Counted from the stretch's first letter, positions 46,401 to 58,081 are shown. The stretch: DNA of 64,000 nucleotides from Ustilaginoidea virens (GCF_000687475.1 NC_057316.1:4464001-4528000); one strand, 5' to 3'. Numbers and translations are program-made. Notes: generated by a model from the letters alone, not told the origin.

Positions 46401-48315
46401 GATGTTGATGATGTGATTTTTTTTATCGATGTTGACGGGGCGGGATACAATCTGGAGGTCTATCGGCTACCAGGTTACCAGGTGAGGCGAGACAAGGCGT
46501 AACAGAACGGGCGGGCGATAGGAAGGCGTGCTGAAGCTCTAAAATGTGTCGACGACGGTAGCAGAAAGCAAAGCTCATGCAACGGCTACTGTATAGCCAA
46601 CAGATGGCAAAGGCTGTGCGGGCTGCGTAGGTGATGGCTAGAGGCGGCGGCGGCGGCAGCGGCGGCAGCGTCGGCGGCGGCACTTGAGGATAGGATATGT
46701 ACGAGGTTGAGAGAGAGGCTGCACCGAGCGGTTCGGGTTCTAGGTTTGGGGATGAGGGATGGTCCAGGTCGAACCCCGCAAACCAGACCAGCCCAGCAGC
46801 ACGTCCAGTTCGTCGACTCAGGTCCGCCCGCACGGAAGCAACGGAGACGGGCTCGTGCGCTGGCTCGGCGTCGTGACAGTTAAAAGATGCAGTTGACGCT
46901 TCTAGGTTGTAGATGTGGATTTTGTTTTGGGGCGCGGGGGAGGGGGGGGGATTTCGGGGAGAATTTTTGGAAGGAAAGTCTGGGACTTGATGATGATGAT
47001 GATGATGATGATGAAGATGTTGCATCAAAAGGGAGAGGGGACGAGTGAGGGGACCGAGTCGTATGCACAGGGAAAGGCAAAAGGGGAGAATTACCAGCAG
47101 TTGAAGCACGGCTACGGGCTGGGGGACTGGAAAGCAGCTGGCAGAGGCAGACTTGACGGGAGGCGGGGCAGCACTGCCCTGCCCTGCCCTGCCGCACTGC
47201 CCTGCCCGGTGCCGCACTTGCCCTGGCCAAGCCTTCAGTGGGTGGGTGTACTGTAGCTCCAACCAGACAGCCCCTGCCCGAGCTAGCTGCAAATGCTGGC
47301 GCCTTGACGACGTGTTGGTGCAGCTGGTGCTGGCACTGCTGGCACCAGACACTAGCAGTAGTTGACGGCACGGGGCAAGTGGTGATGAAATTAGGGCAAT
47401 CTGTCCCTGAAAGAGGGATGGCGCAGCACGCGCGTCCTCCACCAATGGTGGCCCGGGGCCTTTGCACCAGCTGTCAGCATGGCAGTGCATGACGGCAACC
47501 CCAAGCTGCTTGGTGCCTTGGGCCCTCATGTCAATACAGTATCATGTCGATAACCATCCAGCTATAGATACATACCTAGGTACACGTACCTCACCCAAGG
47601 TACCTAGGTATTGGCATATCCATCATTGATGTGGCAGCTCAACAGTTGGGGCCCGCAGCGCCGTCGGCCTGTCTGTGGGCTGACGGACGAAACGGCATCC
47701 AGCAACACACGTTGACAGCAACAGCATCACCAAGTACGGAGCACGGAGTATGCGGTGCCATGCTGACACGGAGGCACCGCACGGAAGTGCTCTGGTCTAC
47801 GGAGTATGGCTGCTCACCATCATGCCACGGCATTTCGTTTTCCTCGTTCCACCCGGCTGCGAAGGCTTTTGCGCCCACCATGAGCTTGCTGGCACCTGGC
47901 ACGAAGCCATGGCGCTGTTCTTGCTCGCTTGTCTTGCCGCCTGACGAGTTTTACAGTACTCCGTACCGCAGGGCCTCAACTTCCTTTAATGTCAAGACTA
48001 CTCCGTACTCCGTACTCGCCACCAGCTCCGAAGGCTACATGTACCAAGACTAAGGGGTCAAGGAGAGGCCTGGGCTTCATTTTCCGCACCAATCGAATCC
48101 GCCAGTCCAATCCTCCGTGCGCACTGCGCTGAAACAAGTCCAATTCGTTCCCAGAAAAATGGCGCTTGACGACCAGCGGTCTTGATTGACCCTTCCTCGA
48201 CCCCCTTGTAGCCTCGGGCAGTGACAGGAGCAAACATGGCAGCGGAATAAACCACCAGTTGAGCGGCTGCGGCTCAACCCTTCTTGAGTCTTCAGACACC
48301 GTGCTTACTCATCAA
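46401..48315. other. Long upstream region of SCH9 with clustered short motifs
   Basis: About 1.9 kb with no supportable gene. It holds GGC repeats (46643-46680), GAT repeats (46989-47015), and CCTGC repeats (47170-47215). TACCTAGGTA occurs at 47573-47582 and 47601-47610. TACGGAGTA or its complement occurs at 47798-47806, 47957-47965, 47999-48007 and 48006-48014. This is the densest cluster of both motifs in the window. Confidence 0.5.
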
Positions 48316-48415
48316 GGGCGAATGGTTTAGTGGTATAATACTCCCTTAGCATGGTTCAGGCAACTGAATACGTACCGTTTGGGAGTGGTCCGGGGTTCGA
48401 TTCCCCGTTTGTCCA
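48316..48415 (+). tRNA. tRNA-Ala (AGC) with a 28-base intron
   Basis: Acceptor arm GGGCGAA pairs with TTTGTCC (two G-U pairs), and A48415 is the discriminator. The anticodon stem is CTCCC (48341-48345) with GGGAG (48381-48385). The T arm CGGGG-TTCGATT-CCCCG is perfect. The anticodon loop reads TTAGCA before and T after an intron at 48352-48379, inserted one base 3' of the anticodon AGC, the standard site for nuclear tRNA introns. The D arm is weak, with one apparent T-T mismatch. CCA is not encoded, as expected in eukaryotes. Confidence 0.85.
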
Positions 48416-49009
48416 GCTGCGACATCTCGCACATCTTTTTGCCCACCTTTTTGCCCACCTTTTTGCCCACCTTTTTGCCTCACCTTTGGCTGTTTTTCTT
48501 TTGTTTCAAGTATCCGCAGCAGTGGCAATGAATGGCAGTGGCAATGCCGTGTTGCCGAAATACCTGTCCGTTGTTAAACACTCTCGACTCGCCGCTGATG
48601 AAAAACACGTGGATTCATCCTCCTTGATCGACTTGTAGCTGACCAGCTGGCATCTCCGATCCCCCATGGCCTCTGCCTCCGCCGTGTCACCGTGTCACCG
48701 TGTCACCGTGTCACCGTGTCACGGTCAGCATCTCCCACAGCCGGGGCCTGTCTCCCGTAGGCAGTCAATTGCAATCCACATCATGTTGCATCTCAGCTAC
48801 AGACGACACTTCGTATTCGTTCAGTCCCCCGCGTCGGAATCCCCCTCGACTGTCGCTGCCATGCTCTCCCGCCACTGTGCCTGCGGCCTTGCCACCTCGT
48901 CGTCGAGACTCGACCTTGCTGTCGTGACCTCCCAGCCAGCCGCGTCGCTGCCGCTCCCGTGCTTCCATAATCGGGGAGCTATCCCGAGATGGATGGGTCT
49001 TTGCCTTCC
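48416..49009. other. Repeat-bearing spacer 3' of the tRNA gene
   Basis: A 12-base repeat (CTTTTTGCCCAC type, about four copies) lies at 48434-48480 and directly follows the tRNA; its first T run probably serves as the RNA polymerase III terminator. A 10-base repeat (CGTGTCAC type) lies at 48683-48723. No gene is supported. Confidence 0.5.
48434..48480. repeat. 12-base tandem repeat with T5 runs after the tRNA
   Basis: About four CTTTTTGCCCAC units. Each carries five T residues on the plus strand, so it could provide redundant Pol III termination. Confidence 0.7.
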
Positions 49010-50100
49010 GTCCTCGCCGACCGAGCATCTGCTTCTGCTTTGCGCATTGGGGACCGCCGTTCCTCCGGCTCGGCTCTCGATCTGCTCAGGAAAGCCGCCT
49101 GTTCTTGGTGCTTTAGAACCTGCTCTTGGAGCTCGGCTTCCCCCCGCGCTTCCCTCCTTCTGCTGCTTCTTCTCGGCATCCTCGGTATCCTCGGCAACGT
49201 TCGAGTTACTGATTCTTCTCCCAAGCGCCGGTGCTCAATGCGCTCAGTATCATGGAACGGAAGTATTCGATATCTTGGCGCGCTGTTGAATCTGGTTCAG
49301 TTTTTCGAGACCAGCGAGAGGGCTCTCTCAGCCAAGGATTCGTCGTCGAGAGTTTGCTTGAGGTCAAGCTCGCCAAGAAGCTGAGCTTTGCGAAAAAGCA
49401 GATTCCAGTTTAGCATTACATTACTCAGTTTGTGCGCCGTAGACGACGGATACACCGTTTCCACATCAGAGAGCTTCCTGAATTGCCGTGCATCGAAGAG
49501 GCAGTGTCCATGGTGCACCAGAACATGGGTATCGTCCAAGATGGAAGGCGAGGACGACGAGATCTTGAGTTCAAATTCGGCCATGGCTTTCTCGCAATGG
49601 GCCTAGCCTTCGGAGGCGAGAGTTTTGCTCGAGGAATTCCTCCAGGTGAGGCGTTGTTTCCAGGGACATGTCAAGGGTGACGTCCTTTGGGTTATCAGGG
49701 TTGACCTGAGCAGCAGGCTCTGGCGGTGGCGGGGTTGGGGCGGGAGGTGAAGAGACTAGGACGAGAGGCCCTGCTGACGTTCCATCTTGGTGTTGATCAG
49801 ATAAAGGGGAAGTGCTAGCCCCTGCCGTAGACTCTCTATGCTACGCATACCGTGATCTGCCTGTGGTGCGGGGTCTGCGACTGTCTCTGCTTCTGCTTCT
49901 GCTTCTGCTTCTGCTTCTGCTTCTGCTTCTGCTTCTGCCCCTGTCGACTTGGGGTTTTGCAGAACCACCGGCTGGCGGCTTCGAGCCATACTTTCCGAAA
50001 TGGACACCATTGACGCTTTCGACACTTTCGACACTTTCGAGTACGGGACGAAGTAGAAACATGGTTGTTCCCCTTGGTGAGTTTGTGTGCTTTTTGGTCT
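49010..50100 (-). pseudogene. Coding relic of unknown family, broken by several frameshifts
   Basis: On the minus strand, coding-like stretches continue from one frame into another with single-base shifts and no intron signals between them. Upstream to downstream: a Glu-Ala repeat segment (CTGCTT microsatellite), a Pro-rich piece, LEEFLEQNSRLRR, then after a one-base shift AHCEKAMAEFELK and a run of about 95 residues to LAERALSLV. After another shift comes EKLNQIQQRAK, and after a third DIEYFRSMILSAL ending at a stop near 49217. The composition is helical and coiled-coil-like. I do not recognise the family. Sequencing errors are the main alternative. Confidence 0.45.
49887..49937. repeat. CTGCTT hexanucleotide repeat
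   Basis: About eight units, reading Ala-Glu on the minus strand within the coding relic. Confidence 0.85.
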
Positions 50101-53100
50101 AGCTAGAAGTTGGACCAAAAAAAAAAAAAGAAAAAAGATGGTGAATGATGCCGTTGTTATACGTTGAACCCGCTTATGCTGTTGAGTCTCATAGCCTAGG
50201 CTAGAAGGCTGTTTCCTCCCAATATCCAGTCAATGACAGGATGTTTTACGGTGACAAAGTGGTCATGTCGAAACGCCGCCTTTTCCGCCTTGTTTGCATT
50301 TCGGCAACGTTGAAATCGACTGTAAATATTACTGGAAACAATCACAGTGGGGGGGGGGGGGGGCACATTGGGCAATGACAGACGCCCAGGCGGCATCGTG
50401 TACATGGCACACCGTTGACATCCTCTTCAAGCAGATAGCAGGCTACAGTTTTGCATCGGCAAGTGTATTGACGTGACGTCACGCTGGCCACGAACCGCTA
50501 TTCCTATGCTTTGGGGAGTGGCGGTAACAGATACACAGGGATGAGTGCACGGCAAATCCAAGACGATTATTCGGTCCAAGTCACCGAGCACGGCCCGCGC
50601 GCCTGCTCATTGGGCCAAGCACGGTGCAGAAAAAGATCGGCAAAGCCAACATAGCACCAGAGGTTGAGGTGGGCGGGCTGATTAAGGTTGGAGGAATAGG
50701 ATACGAGCCGAGCATTGAAAAGGACATGATGGACGCGTGGAGTTTCTGTGGCTCTGTAGGACGACGAGCCAAGAACCAGGATGGAGGTTCACAGCCAAGA
50801 GTACCGCACGGCGTTTGCGTTTGAGCATTCCCTGACACCAGTGTACATGCGCGTGGAGATTGACGGCGTCCTTCGAGGTAAAGGGCGCAATTGGAACCAG
50901 GATTTCCGCATATTCTCCTCTCGGCTGGGGCGTAAGAACAATTAACACTAACCCAAATTGAATTTATTAGTCACGGCCAGGGTTTTACGAAGCACCTTGG
51001 CGATTTGGCAAGATCTCTCGACGTTTGCGATGAAGGCGGAGAATTGAATGAAAGCGAGCAGTGGAGAAGCCGTTCTCCATGCCCGTGGAGTTCCTTTGAC
51101 AGAGCGGTCAGAAGGCCGAGTCGACGGGCGATGACCAACAGGAGCAACAACAGAGTCTCCTGCGCCAGGTTTTTTCATCCAAGAGCTTGTGAAAGTGTGA
51201 AGCACGGAGACCCAACTATAGTGGCCCTGACGAGGCTTTTCCCAGACAGGGAGGGCATCACCAACTGTGGCCTCTATCGCAACCTCGGCCGGCTGGGAAA
51301 AGGCCCTTGCCGCTTCAACAAGGCCAGTGAGCACTGTGAAGATCCTGTAAATTCCGTTCCTGCTGTTCCTGATGCTCCCGATGCTCCTGATCTGGCTTCT
51401 CGTCAGCCTGAACAGCATTCGGTAGAAAAGGAAGGGTCATTGACTGGGATTGAGAAACTGGAGAACTCCCGTCCGTATACGGAATGCACGTCCTCCCGTC
51501 TAGCTGCATGATGCTTCTGACGTTGGGTGGGGCGTGAACAACGGCGCTGAGCTGGCGGAACCGCGTGCAGCAAAGGCCGTTTGCGATTTGCAATATCCGC
51601 ATATCAAGTGCTGTAGGAAAGCATCTTCGACTTGGAATGGAATGCTGCATGTGGTGACTGGGAGTCAACCAAGTGCCAGCACCTTGATGCCTGAGGGGTA
51701 TCCGGTGTGCCTGGGCGATAAGGCTGCGACTCCCTGGGCGTTACTTCGCAAGTTCGCCAGTTGAAATGAGTTTTGAATCTCGGTCCTTGTTATCGAGACG
51801 CCCAAAGACGTCTCTTCTCGTTTCGTCTCTCCCTGTCTCGTCCTATTCCTACTCTTTATTATTTGCTACAGGAAAGCAGGATAGTCGAGAGAGAAGGAAT
51901 TGAGCGCAATCCCGATGGATCTTGGTGCAGTTACTGCGTCACAAGCAGATCAACCCTTGGCCGCCGCGACGACGCCGCTTACCGCCGGCCCATGTCGAAA
52001 GTCCCCTTGTCCCCGATCTTGATCTGGGTGGTTGCTAGCATACCTTCCAATGAGGGCTTAGCAGATAATTAACCGAGTCGTCATTGACTTTCCTCAGCTT
52101 CCCTACGGGTGGAATCCTGCGCGACTAATGAACATCATGAAGGCATTCTCCCAATCAGATGGCAGCTACTTTCTACAATTGAAGGAGCATGCGGCATAGG
52201 TTCCCGCCAAGCAAAAATGTCCCCCAGCGTGGAAACCGAAAACGAGTGAAATGCGTCGTCCGCTCAACCCTGCTCCAGGATCGAAGCAAGATTATGTGGG
52301 TGTAGCGCCTTTCCGACGAAGCAGCCGACGGCCCGGAACACGCAAGAGCCAAGAATCTAGGAACTTGGATTCAAAAAGTCTCGCGCTTCGGAAAAGACGG
52401 CCCACTACTCGGTAGGGAGCTTCGACATGAGAGGACCGATCTGCAGACTGCTTGCCTCAAACGCATGCCGCATCGCATGCCGCATCGCATGCCGCATCGC
52501 ATGCCGCGTCGCATGCCGCGTCGCATGCCGCGTCGCATGCCGCGTCGCATGCCCATGGCGCACAACGTCGCATTTCGGTGGGAAACCTGAAAGACCTGCG
52601 AAATATACAAGGGCCTTGAGAGCCACTTGCTTGGCAATGTGGCCCACTAGTGGTTGTGATTTGGTTCCTAAACTGGATGCGTTTTTGCATCAAGTCACAT
52701 CACAGCTCGCGAGCACTTCTCGGCAGTCTCTCTTATTTGCCGAGTACCAGGTACCTTTACCTAGGTACGGAGCACTCCGCACCACCACCACACACACACA
52801 CGTACGGAGTAGTGCGGAGTACCCCGCAGCAATTCCTAGTAAACCATGACGTAGGAGCTAAACCTAAAGAGGTAAGAGGGGCTGTTCGAGGGGTTTGGGA
52901 CAAAGTCCCTCACGCATGAGATTGAGACATAGTCTAATAAATTGTAGAGCGTGTTTCTTTAAACTGGTATTGAAATGCCGAGTTTGAATTAAAGCGATAA
53001 AGCGCAGAATTGGAGTTGTTTCCAAGGGCAGCGTGCGAGCCAAACTCACGGTATTGAGTGGCAAGGACGCGGGAGTCTCTTAGAGAGATGATGTGTCAAC

Positions 53101-53940
53101 CGTGTCTGTTCAAAAATGCAACTCCGCGTGTGAAGACGAAGACGTGTTTTCATTTTAGGCTTAGCTCTCAGACCCCGCACCTTCCTCTCTAACCCCCACC
53201 TGACATCTCACTGTGGAGCAGAGATTGGCTTGGTTCCTTATGTTCCTTACCTCTCTGCCTTCATGCAGTGTCCTTAGTTTTCCACTCGTCCAATTCAGCC
53301 CCAAGCCACGTACAGACCTTCCTTGGATCATGATTTACTTGCATCATGACGACGTCGACAAGACTCGACGCCATCCTGGATGCAGCCTACCAGGCGGTTC
53401 CTCGGACAGTTTCTCGGACAGTTCCCGTCAGGCCCCGCCCTGCGTCTCCAAACCCCAAATCTGTGAGCATCTGTACCTGTTGCCAGCCGCCATATCCTCA
53501 ACCTACCTTGCTGTTCACGCTCCACTTGCTGGCTTGTGAGAAGCTAGCTGCAGGTGAGTTCCCTTGGCAGGAACTCACCTTGTAACAGGTGGATCGACAA
53601 GCCCCGTGGCCGTTTGTGGCCGTTTGTGGCCGTTCATGGCCTTTCATGGCTGTCCGTCATGGCTGTCCGTTGCCGTTTCCAGCTCCATAATTTCACACTC
53701 CTAGTGCCGAGTAACTTATTGCTGACCGAGATTCAAGGTTTGCCGGCCGCAGCCTCCAGATCCGTTCTCGATTCCAATTCCACAAACAAGCTTTCGCCCG
53801 CCCGATCCACGCTGCTCGTTCCCTGCTGCTCGTTCCCTTACATCTATCTATTTCAACCCCTGAAATTCTGCCCTTTTCCCCTGTGAAATCGTGTTCCCAA
53901 TCGATCTGGACCATCGCAGACTCATTGCCAAATTGCCAAA
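50101..53940. other. Gene-poor stretch upstream of EGT1
   Basis: No complete gene can be supported in 3.8 kb. Coding-like fragments exist: MEVHSQEYRTAFAFEHSL and its continuation (50780-50944, plus), and a minus-strand stretch at about 50948-51600 that seems to change frame once near 51400. Neither matches a family I know. It also holds a G tract (50350-50362), a 12-base array (52462-52553), TACCTAGGTA (52758-52767), TACGGAGTA (52803-52811), and short GGCCGTTTGT repeats (53603-53632). The last 750 bases are the EGT1 promoter side and are pyrimidine-rich. Confidence 0.4.
52462..52553. repeat. 12-base tandem repeat, CGCATGCCGCAT changing to CGCATGCCGCGT
   Basis: Three units end CAT, then four end CGT, then a partial unit. 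The unit contains the palindrome GCATGC. The two variants are not interspersed, which suggests two rounds of expansion. Confidence 0.9.
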
Positions 53941-56900
53941 ATGCCCGCCGTCAAGGAGTGCATGCAAACCACGTCGTTCAAGCAGCACCCAGATGCAGCT
54001 GTAGCACTGCCAGCCATCCCTCGGCGACTAGATATCATTGACATACGGAGCAACAAGGTTGACTTCAATCTCAAAGATGAGATTGCTTCTGCCTTCAATT
54101 CGTCCGACAGCGGGGCTCGCAAGCTGCCTGCTCTGCTGTTGTACGATGAGAGGGGGCTGCAATTGTTTGAGGATGTACGTTGACAAGTTTCAAAGAGAAA
54201 AGACCTCCAACTCTCCAGTAGTCTTTGTCAAGAGACAGGTACCTGTTCAGATGGATGCTATACAAAGCACTACCTGAAAGGCCGCCTCTTTCTATACCCC
54301 CCCCTCTTGCCTCCTTTCAAACCCGCTCTGCTCTGTCTGCCCTGGTCGTTCGTCCCAAGCTCATGCACGGGGCCAGATTACGTATCTGGACGAATATTAC
54401 TTGACCAACTATGAAATCGAGCTGCTCAAGAAGCATTCTGTCGAGATTGCGGCCAAGATTCCTGAGGGGGCAATGTTGATTGAATTGGGGAGTGGGTATG
54501 TAACTCATTCATCCTCGTCTTTTTGCCAAATTACTCTTCTCGAGTCGGGGCTTTGTGTCTTGATACCTCATTCCACCCCCTTTCATTGTGGTAAAATGTG
54601 CCCTTCATTAAACTTTGATTGATTTCGACAGAAACCTGCGCAAGGTCTGCCTCCTCCTCCAGGCATTTGAAGACGCCCGCAAATCCATCAACTACTACGC
54701 CCTCGATCTATCCCAGACCGAGCTCGAACGAACCCTTTCCCACGTCCCTGACTTTAAGCACGTTTCTTGCCATGGGCTGCTGGGCACTTATGACGATGGC
54801 GTGGCGTGGTTGAAGCAGCCTGCTCTAGTGGCCGTGCCGAAATGCATTCTCCATCTCGGGTCGAGTATCGGTGGGTTCCGTGTCCTCCAGCTGTTGTGGA
54901 GAGATTTTCGGGGAACTCATAGTGGTGGTAGGAAACTTCCATCGCGATGAGGCCGCCGAATTTTTGCAGTCCTACGCCGATATTTTGAAGCCGACAGACT
55001 CTATGCTAGTTGGGTTGGACTCGTGTGGAAACCCGGACAAGATCTAGTACGTCTAATCGGCTTGGATCCATCGGGCCATTTGATTTGCTAACTTGAGACT
55101 GCAGCCATGCCTATAATGGTGAGCTGGGTGCGCCTTGATTACGGCAAGAACCGCTACTAATGTTGGTGTGAACAGACAGCCAAGGCATAACTCACGAGTA
55201 AGAAACAGATAACTCGAGTGTTCTGCGCAACATGTGTCACTAACTACTAGTATAGATTCATCCTCAATGGCCTCGCAAACGCCAACCATATATACAACCA
55301 AGAAGTCTTTCATGTCACCGACTGGAAAGTTATTGGGGAATATGTCTTTGACGACCAAGGCGGTCGTCACCAGGCCTTTCTCTCCCCGGTGAAAGAAGTC
55401 ACGGTTCTGGGGTCCGTAATCAAACCACATGAAAGGGTTTTCATTGAGCAAAGCCTAAAGTACTCCAAGATTGGGGCTGAAAACCTATGGACTCACGCCG
55501 GGTTGCGTAAGGTTGGAAGCTGGACCAAAGATGATGAATATGGTTTGTACTGCCTTGCTGCCCTGAGCCGACTCGTTGAATCACCAGTCTCTTGATACTA
55601 ACAGTGCCAGGCCTCCACATGCTTAAACGCTCCTACCTCCCCCTGAGCAAAGTGCCCTCCGTCTATGCCGCATCCAACCTCCCCAGCTTGGCAGACTGGC
55701 ACTCCCTCTGGTCAGCATGGGACATTGTCACCAAGGGCATGCTCCCCAAGCAGGAACTCACAGAAAAACCCATCAAGCTCCGCAACGCTTGCATCTTCTA
55801 TCTCGGCCACATTCCCACGTTTCTCGACATTCAGCTCACCAAAACTACGGGGCGCCCACCCACTCACCCGGCGTCCTATTACGGCATCTTTGAGCGCGGC
55901 ATCGACCCAGATGTCGACAACCCCGAGAAATGCCACGATCACTCGGTTATTCCAGATGAGTGGCCGCCCGTTGAGGAAATCGAGGCCTACCAGGGAAGAG
56001 TCCGGGCCCGTCTGACAGAGATGTATGAGAAAGAGGGACAGGGGCCGAAGAATATTCCCAGGAGCATAGCCCGTGCTATTTGGGCTGGATTCGAGCACGA
56101 GGTCATGCATATCGAGACGCTGCTTTACATGATGCTCCAGAGCGATAAAACGTTGCCTCCGCCGCATACGGGTGTTCCCAACTTTGAAAGAATGGCAAAG
56201 ACGGCGTTTGAGGCCAGGGTGCCGAATCAGTGGTTCGACGTGCCGGCCCAGACCATCACTATCGGCATGGATGACCCCGAGGACGGCGCTGACGACGTCC
56301 CCTTTGGATGGTAGTTCTCCCTTTTCATCTTGTTCTTCTCATATTTCTTTTTCATCTCAGACTTTCTGTTCTTCTTCTTTTTGGTGGGGCAACCAGTTCG
56401 TACCGACTATGCTAATACATACCTGCCAGGGACAATGAAAAGCCCAAGCGGAAAGTAAAGGTTCACGCCTTCCAGGCCAAAGGTCGGCCCATCACAAACG
56501 AAGAGGTATTGATTATACATGAACTTTTTCCTTGAAAAAACAAACACCATCTTATTTGCTATAGTACGCTCAATACATGTTTGCCACCCAAATCTCCCAA
56601 ATGCCCGCGTCATGGGTCTCTGCCACGACAAACAGCACCGGCAAACACATGCCCACCAACCTTCCAGAGTCGTTCCTCCAGGGAAAATCCGTCCGCACCA
56701 TGTACGGCCTCGTCCCGCTCAAGTACGCGCTCGACTGGCCCGTGATGGCGTCCTACAACGAACTTGCCGGCTGCGCATGCTGGATTGGCGGTAGAATTCC
56801 AACCTTTGAAGAGGCACAAAGCATTTACGCCTTTGTCGAGAGTGCAAGGGGCGTCGAGGTCTCGGGTAGTACCCTTGTCAAAAAGGTTCCAGCCGTCAAT

Positions 56901-57403
56901 GGGTACGTCATGACCTGTTCGCCCTCGCTTTTTTCCTTTGTTTCCTATTCCTTGGTAAAGAATTTTCCTTCCCAAGCTGACTTATCAGCCACCTGGTAAA
57001 CAACGGAGTGGAGGAAACGCCCCCATCGCTAGTCTCCCTCGACGACAGTCCTGAACCCCCGCTGTTCGTCGACCTGGCCGGTGCAAACGTCGGCTTCAAG
57101 CACTGGCACCCCACGCCAGTGACGTCCCAGGGGGGTTCCCTCGGCGGTCGATGCGGCACAGGCGGCGTGTGGGAATGGACGTCGTCTCCTCTTCGTCGCC
57201 ACGACGGGTTCCAGCCAATGGCGCTGTACCCGCAGTACACGGCGGACTTTTTCGACGAGAAGCACAACGTCGTGCTGGGAGGGTCGTGGGCCACGCACCC
57301 ACGCATTGCAGGGAGGAGGACCTTTATGAACTGGTATCAGAGGAGCTATCCGTTTGCGTGGGTGGGCGCGCGTCTCGTCAGGGATGTGGGGGAGCAAGTC
57401 TGA
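53941..57403 (+). CDS. EGT1: Ergothioneine biosynthesis protein Egt1 (EgtD-EgtB fusion)
   Basis: Makes hercynine from histidine by SAM-dependent trimethylation, then couples it to cysteine as the sulfoxide on the way to ergothioneine. Eleven exons: 53941-54174, 54377-54495, 54632-54870, 54932-55046, 55105-55118, 55176-55197, 55256-55542, 55611-56310, 56430-56505, 56565-56902, 56989-57403; 852 residues, the usual fungal length. Exons 5 and 6 are micro-exons of 14 and 22 bases. The EgtD-type methyltransferase covers about 30-345 (YLDEYYLTNYEIELL, LIELGSGNLRK, YALDLSQTELER). The DinB-like iron site HEVMHIET starts at His506. The FGE-sulfatase-like domain (about 575-850) has AGCACWIGGRIPTFEEAQ, GGVWEWTSSP, VVLGGSWATHP and WYQRSYPFAWVGAR. 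All junctions preserve frame and family sequence. Confidence 0.95.
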
Positions 57404-57857
57404 CCCGACTTGGGCACCGATGTGCCATGGGCCGGTTTATAAGGGGGAAACATGATCGAGGGCAGGGATGGATTCACAGGCGAAATGAAACGATTGCACA
57501 GAGACAGTCACCGGTGCTGACTGAACGAGTACGGGAATAATGTCTTTTGCGGAACGAAGACGAGAGCGAATGGAAATGGAACAAGGGTTGGTGTGCGGGT
57601 AATGAAATGTACCAGACTGTGCTGGAGATGGATGTGGACAACCAAGTTTTCACTCACTCATGAAGGGTCGAAGCAGAGTGTGTTTTTAATAGTGCCCTTG
57701 CCATTGCCCAAGGCCGTTGGCAATATTATTCAAGGCATATGCGCCCCGGCCCCAGTTCCGGCGTCGTCTCGCATATTCCACACGTAGCTCTCTCTCTCTT
57801 TTTCTTTTCTTTTTTTCTTCTCTCTTTCTCTTTTTTTTTTTTTATTAAATTTGGTTT
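57404..57857. other. Convergent intergenic region between EGT1 and GCN3
   Basis: A 454-base tail-to-tail interval with pyrimidine-rich TTTCT tracts near 57788-57850. No gene seen. Confidence 0.5.
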
Positions 57858-58021
57858 TTAGCCGTTGAGACTGCCGTAGATGCTGAGAAGCTGTTCAAAG
57901 ACATAACCAGGAAGATGAACTCCGTTTTCAGAAATCAGGTTGGAAATCAACTCGGGCGGCTTTCGCACCAGTCAGCACAGGGCGCAGAGATGATGTGAGG
58001 AGGAAAGGAAAGAATAAAAAC

Positions 58022-58081
<60 letters not shown>

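Noticed and set aside
46760..46800. GGTTCGA-like T-arm motif on the minus strand, possible tRNA
   Set aside because: The flanking bases do not form a T stem or an acceptor stem, so no cloverleaf can be drawn.
46423..47529. 368-codon minus-strand frame upstream of SCH9
   Set aside because: Pro/His/Cys-rich low-complexity translation over GGC, GAT and CCTGC repeats, with no recognisable domain. More likely SCH9 promoter or leader.
52462..52553. CRISPR-like array of 12-base repeats
   Set aside because: Repeats are directly adjacent without spacers, so this is a simple minisatellite.
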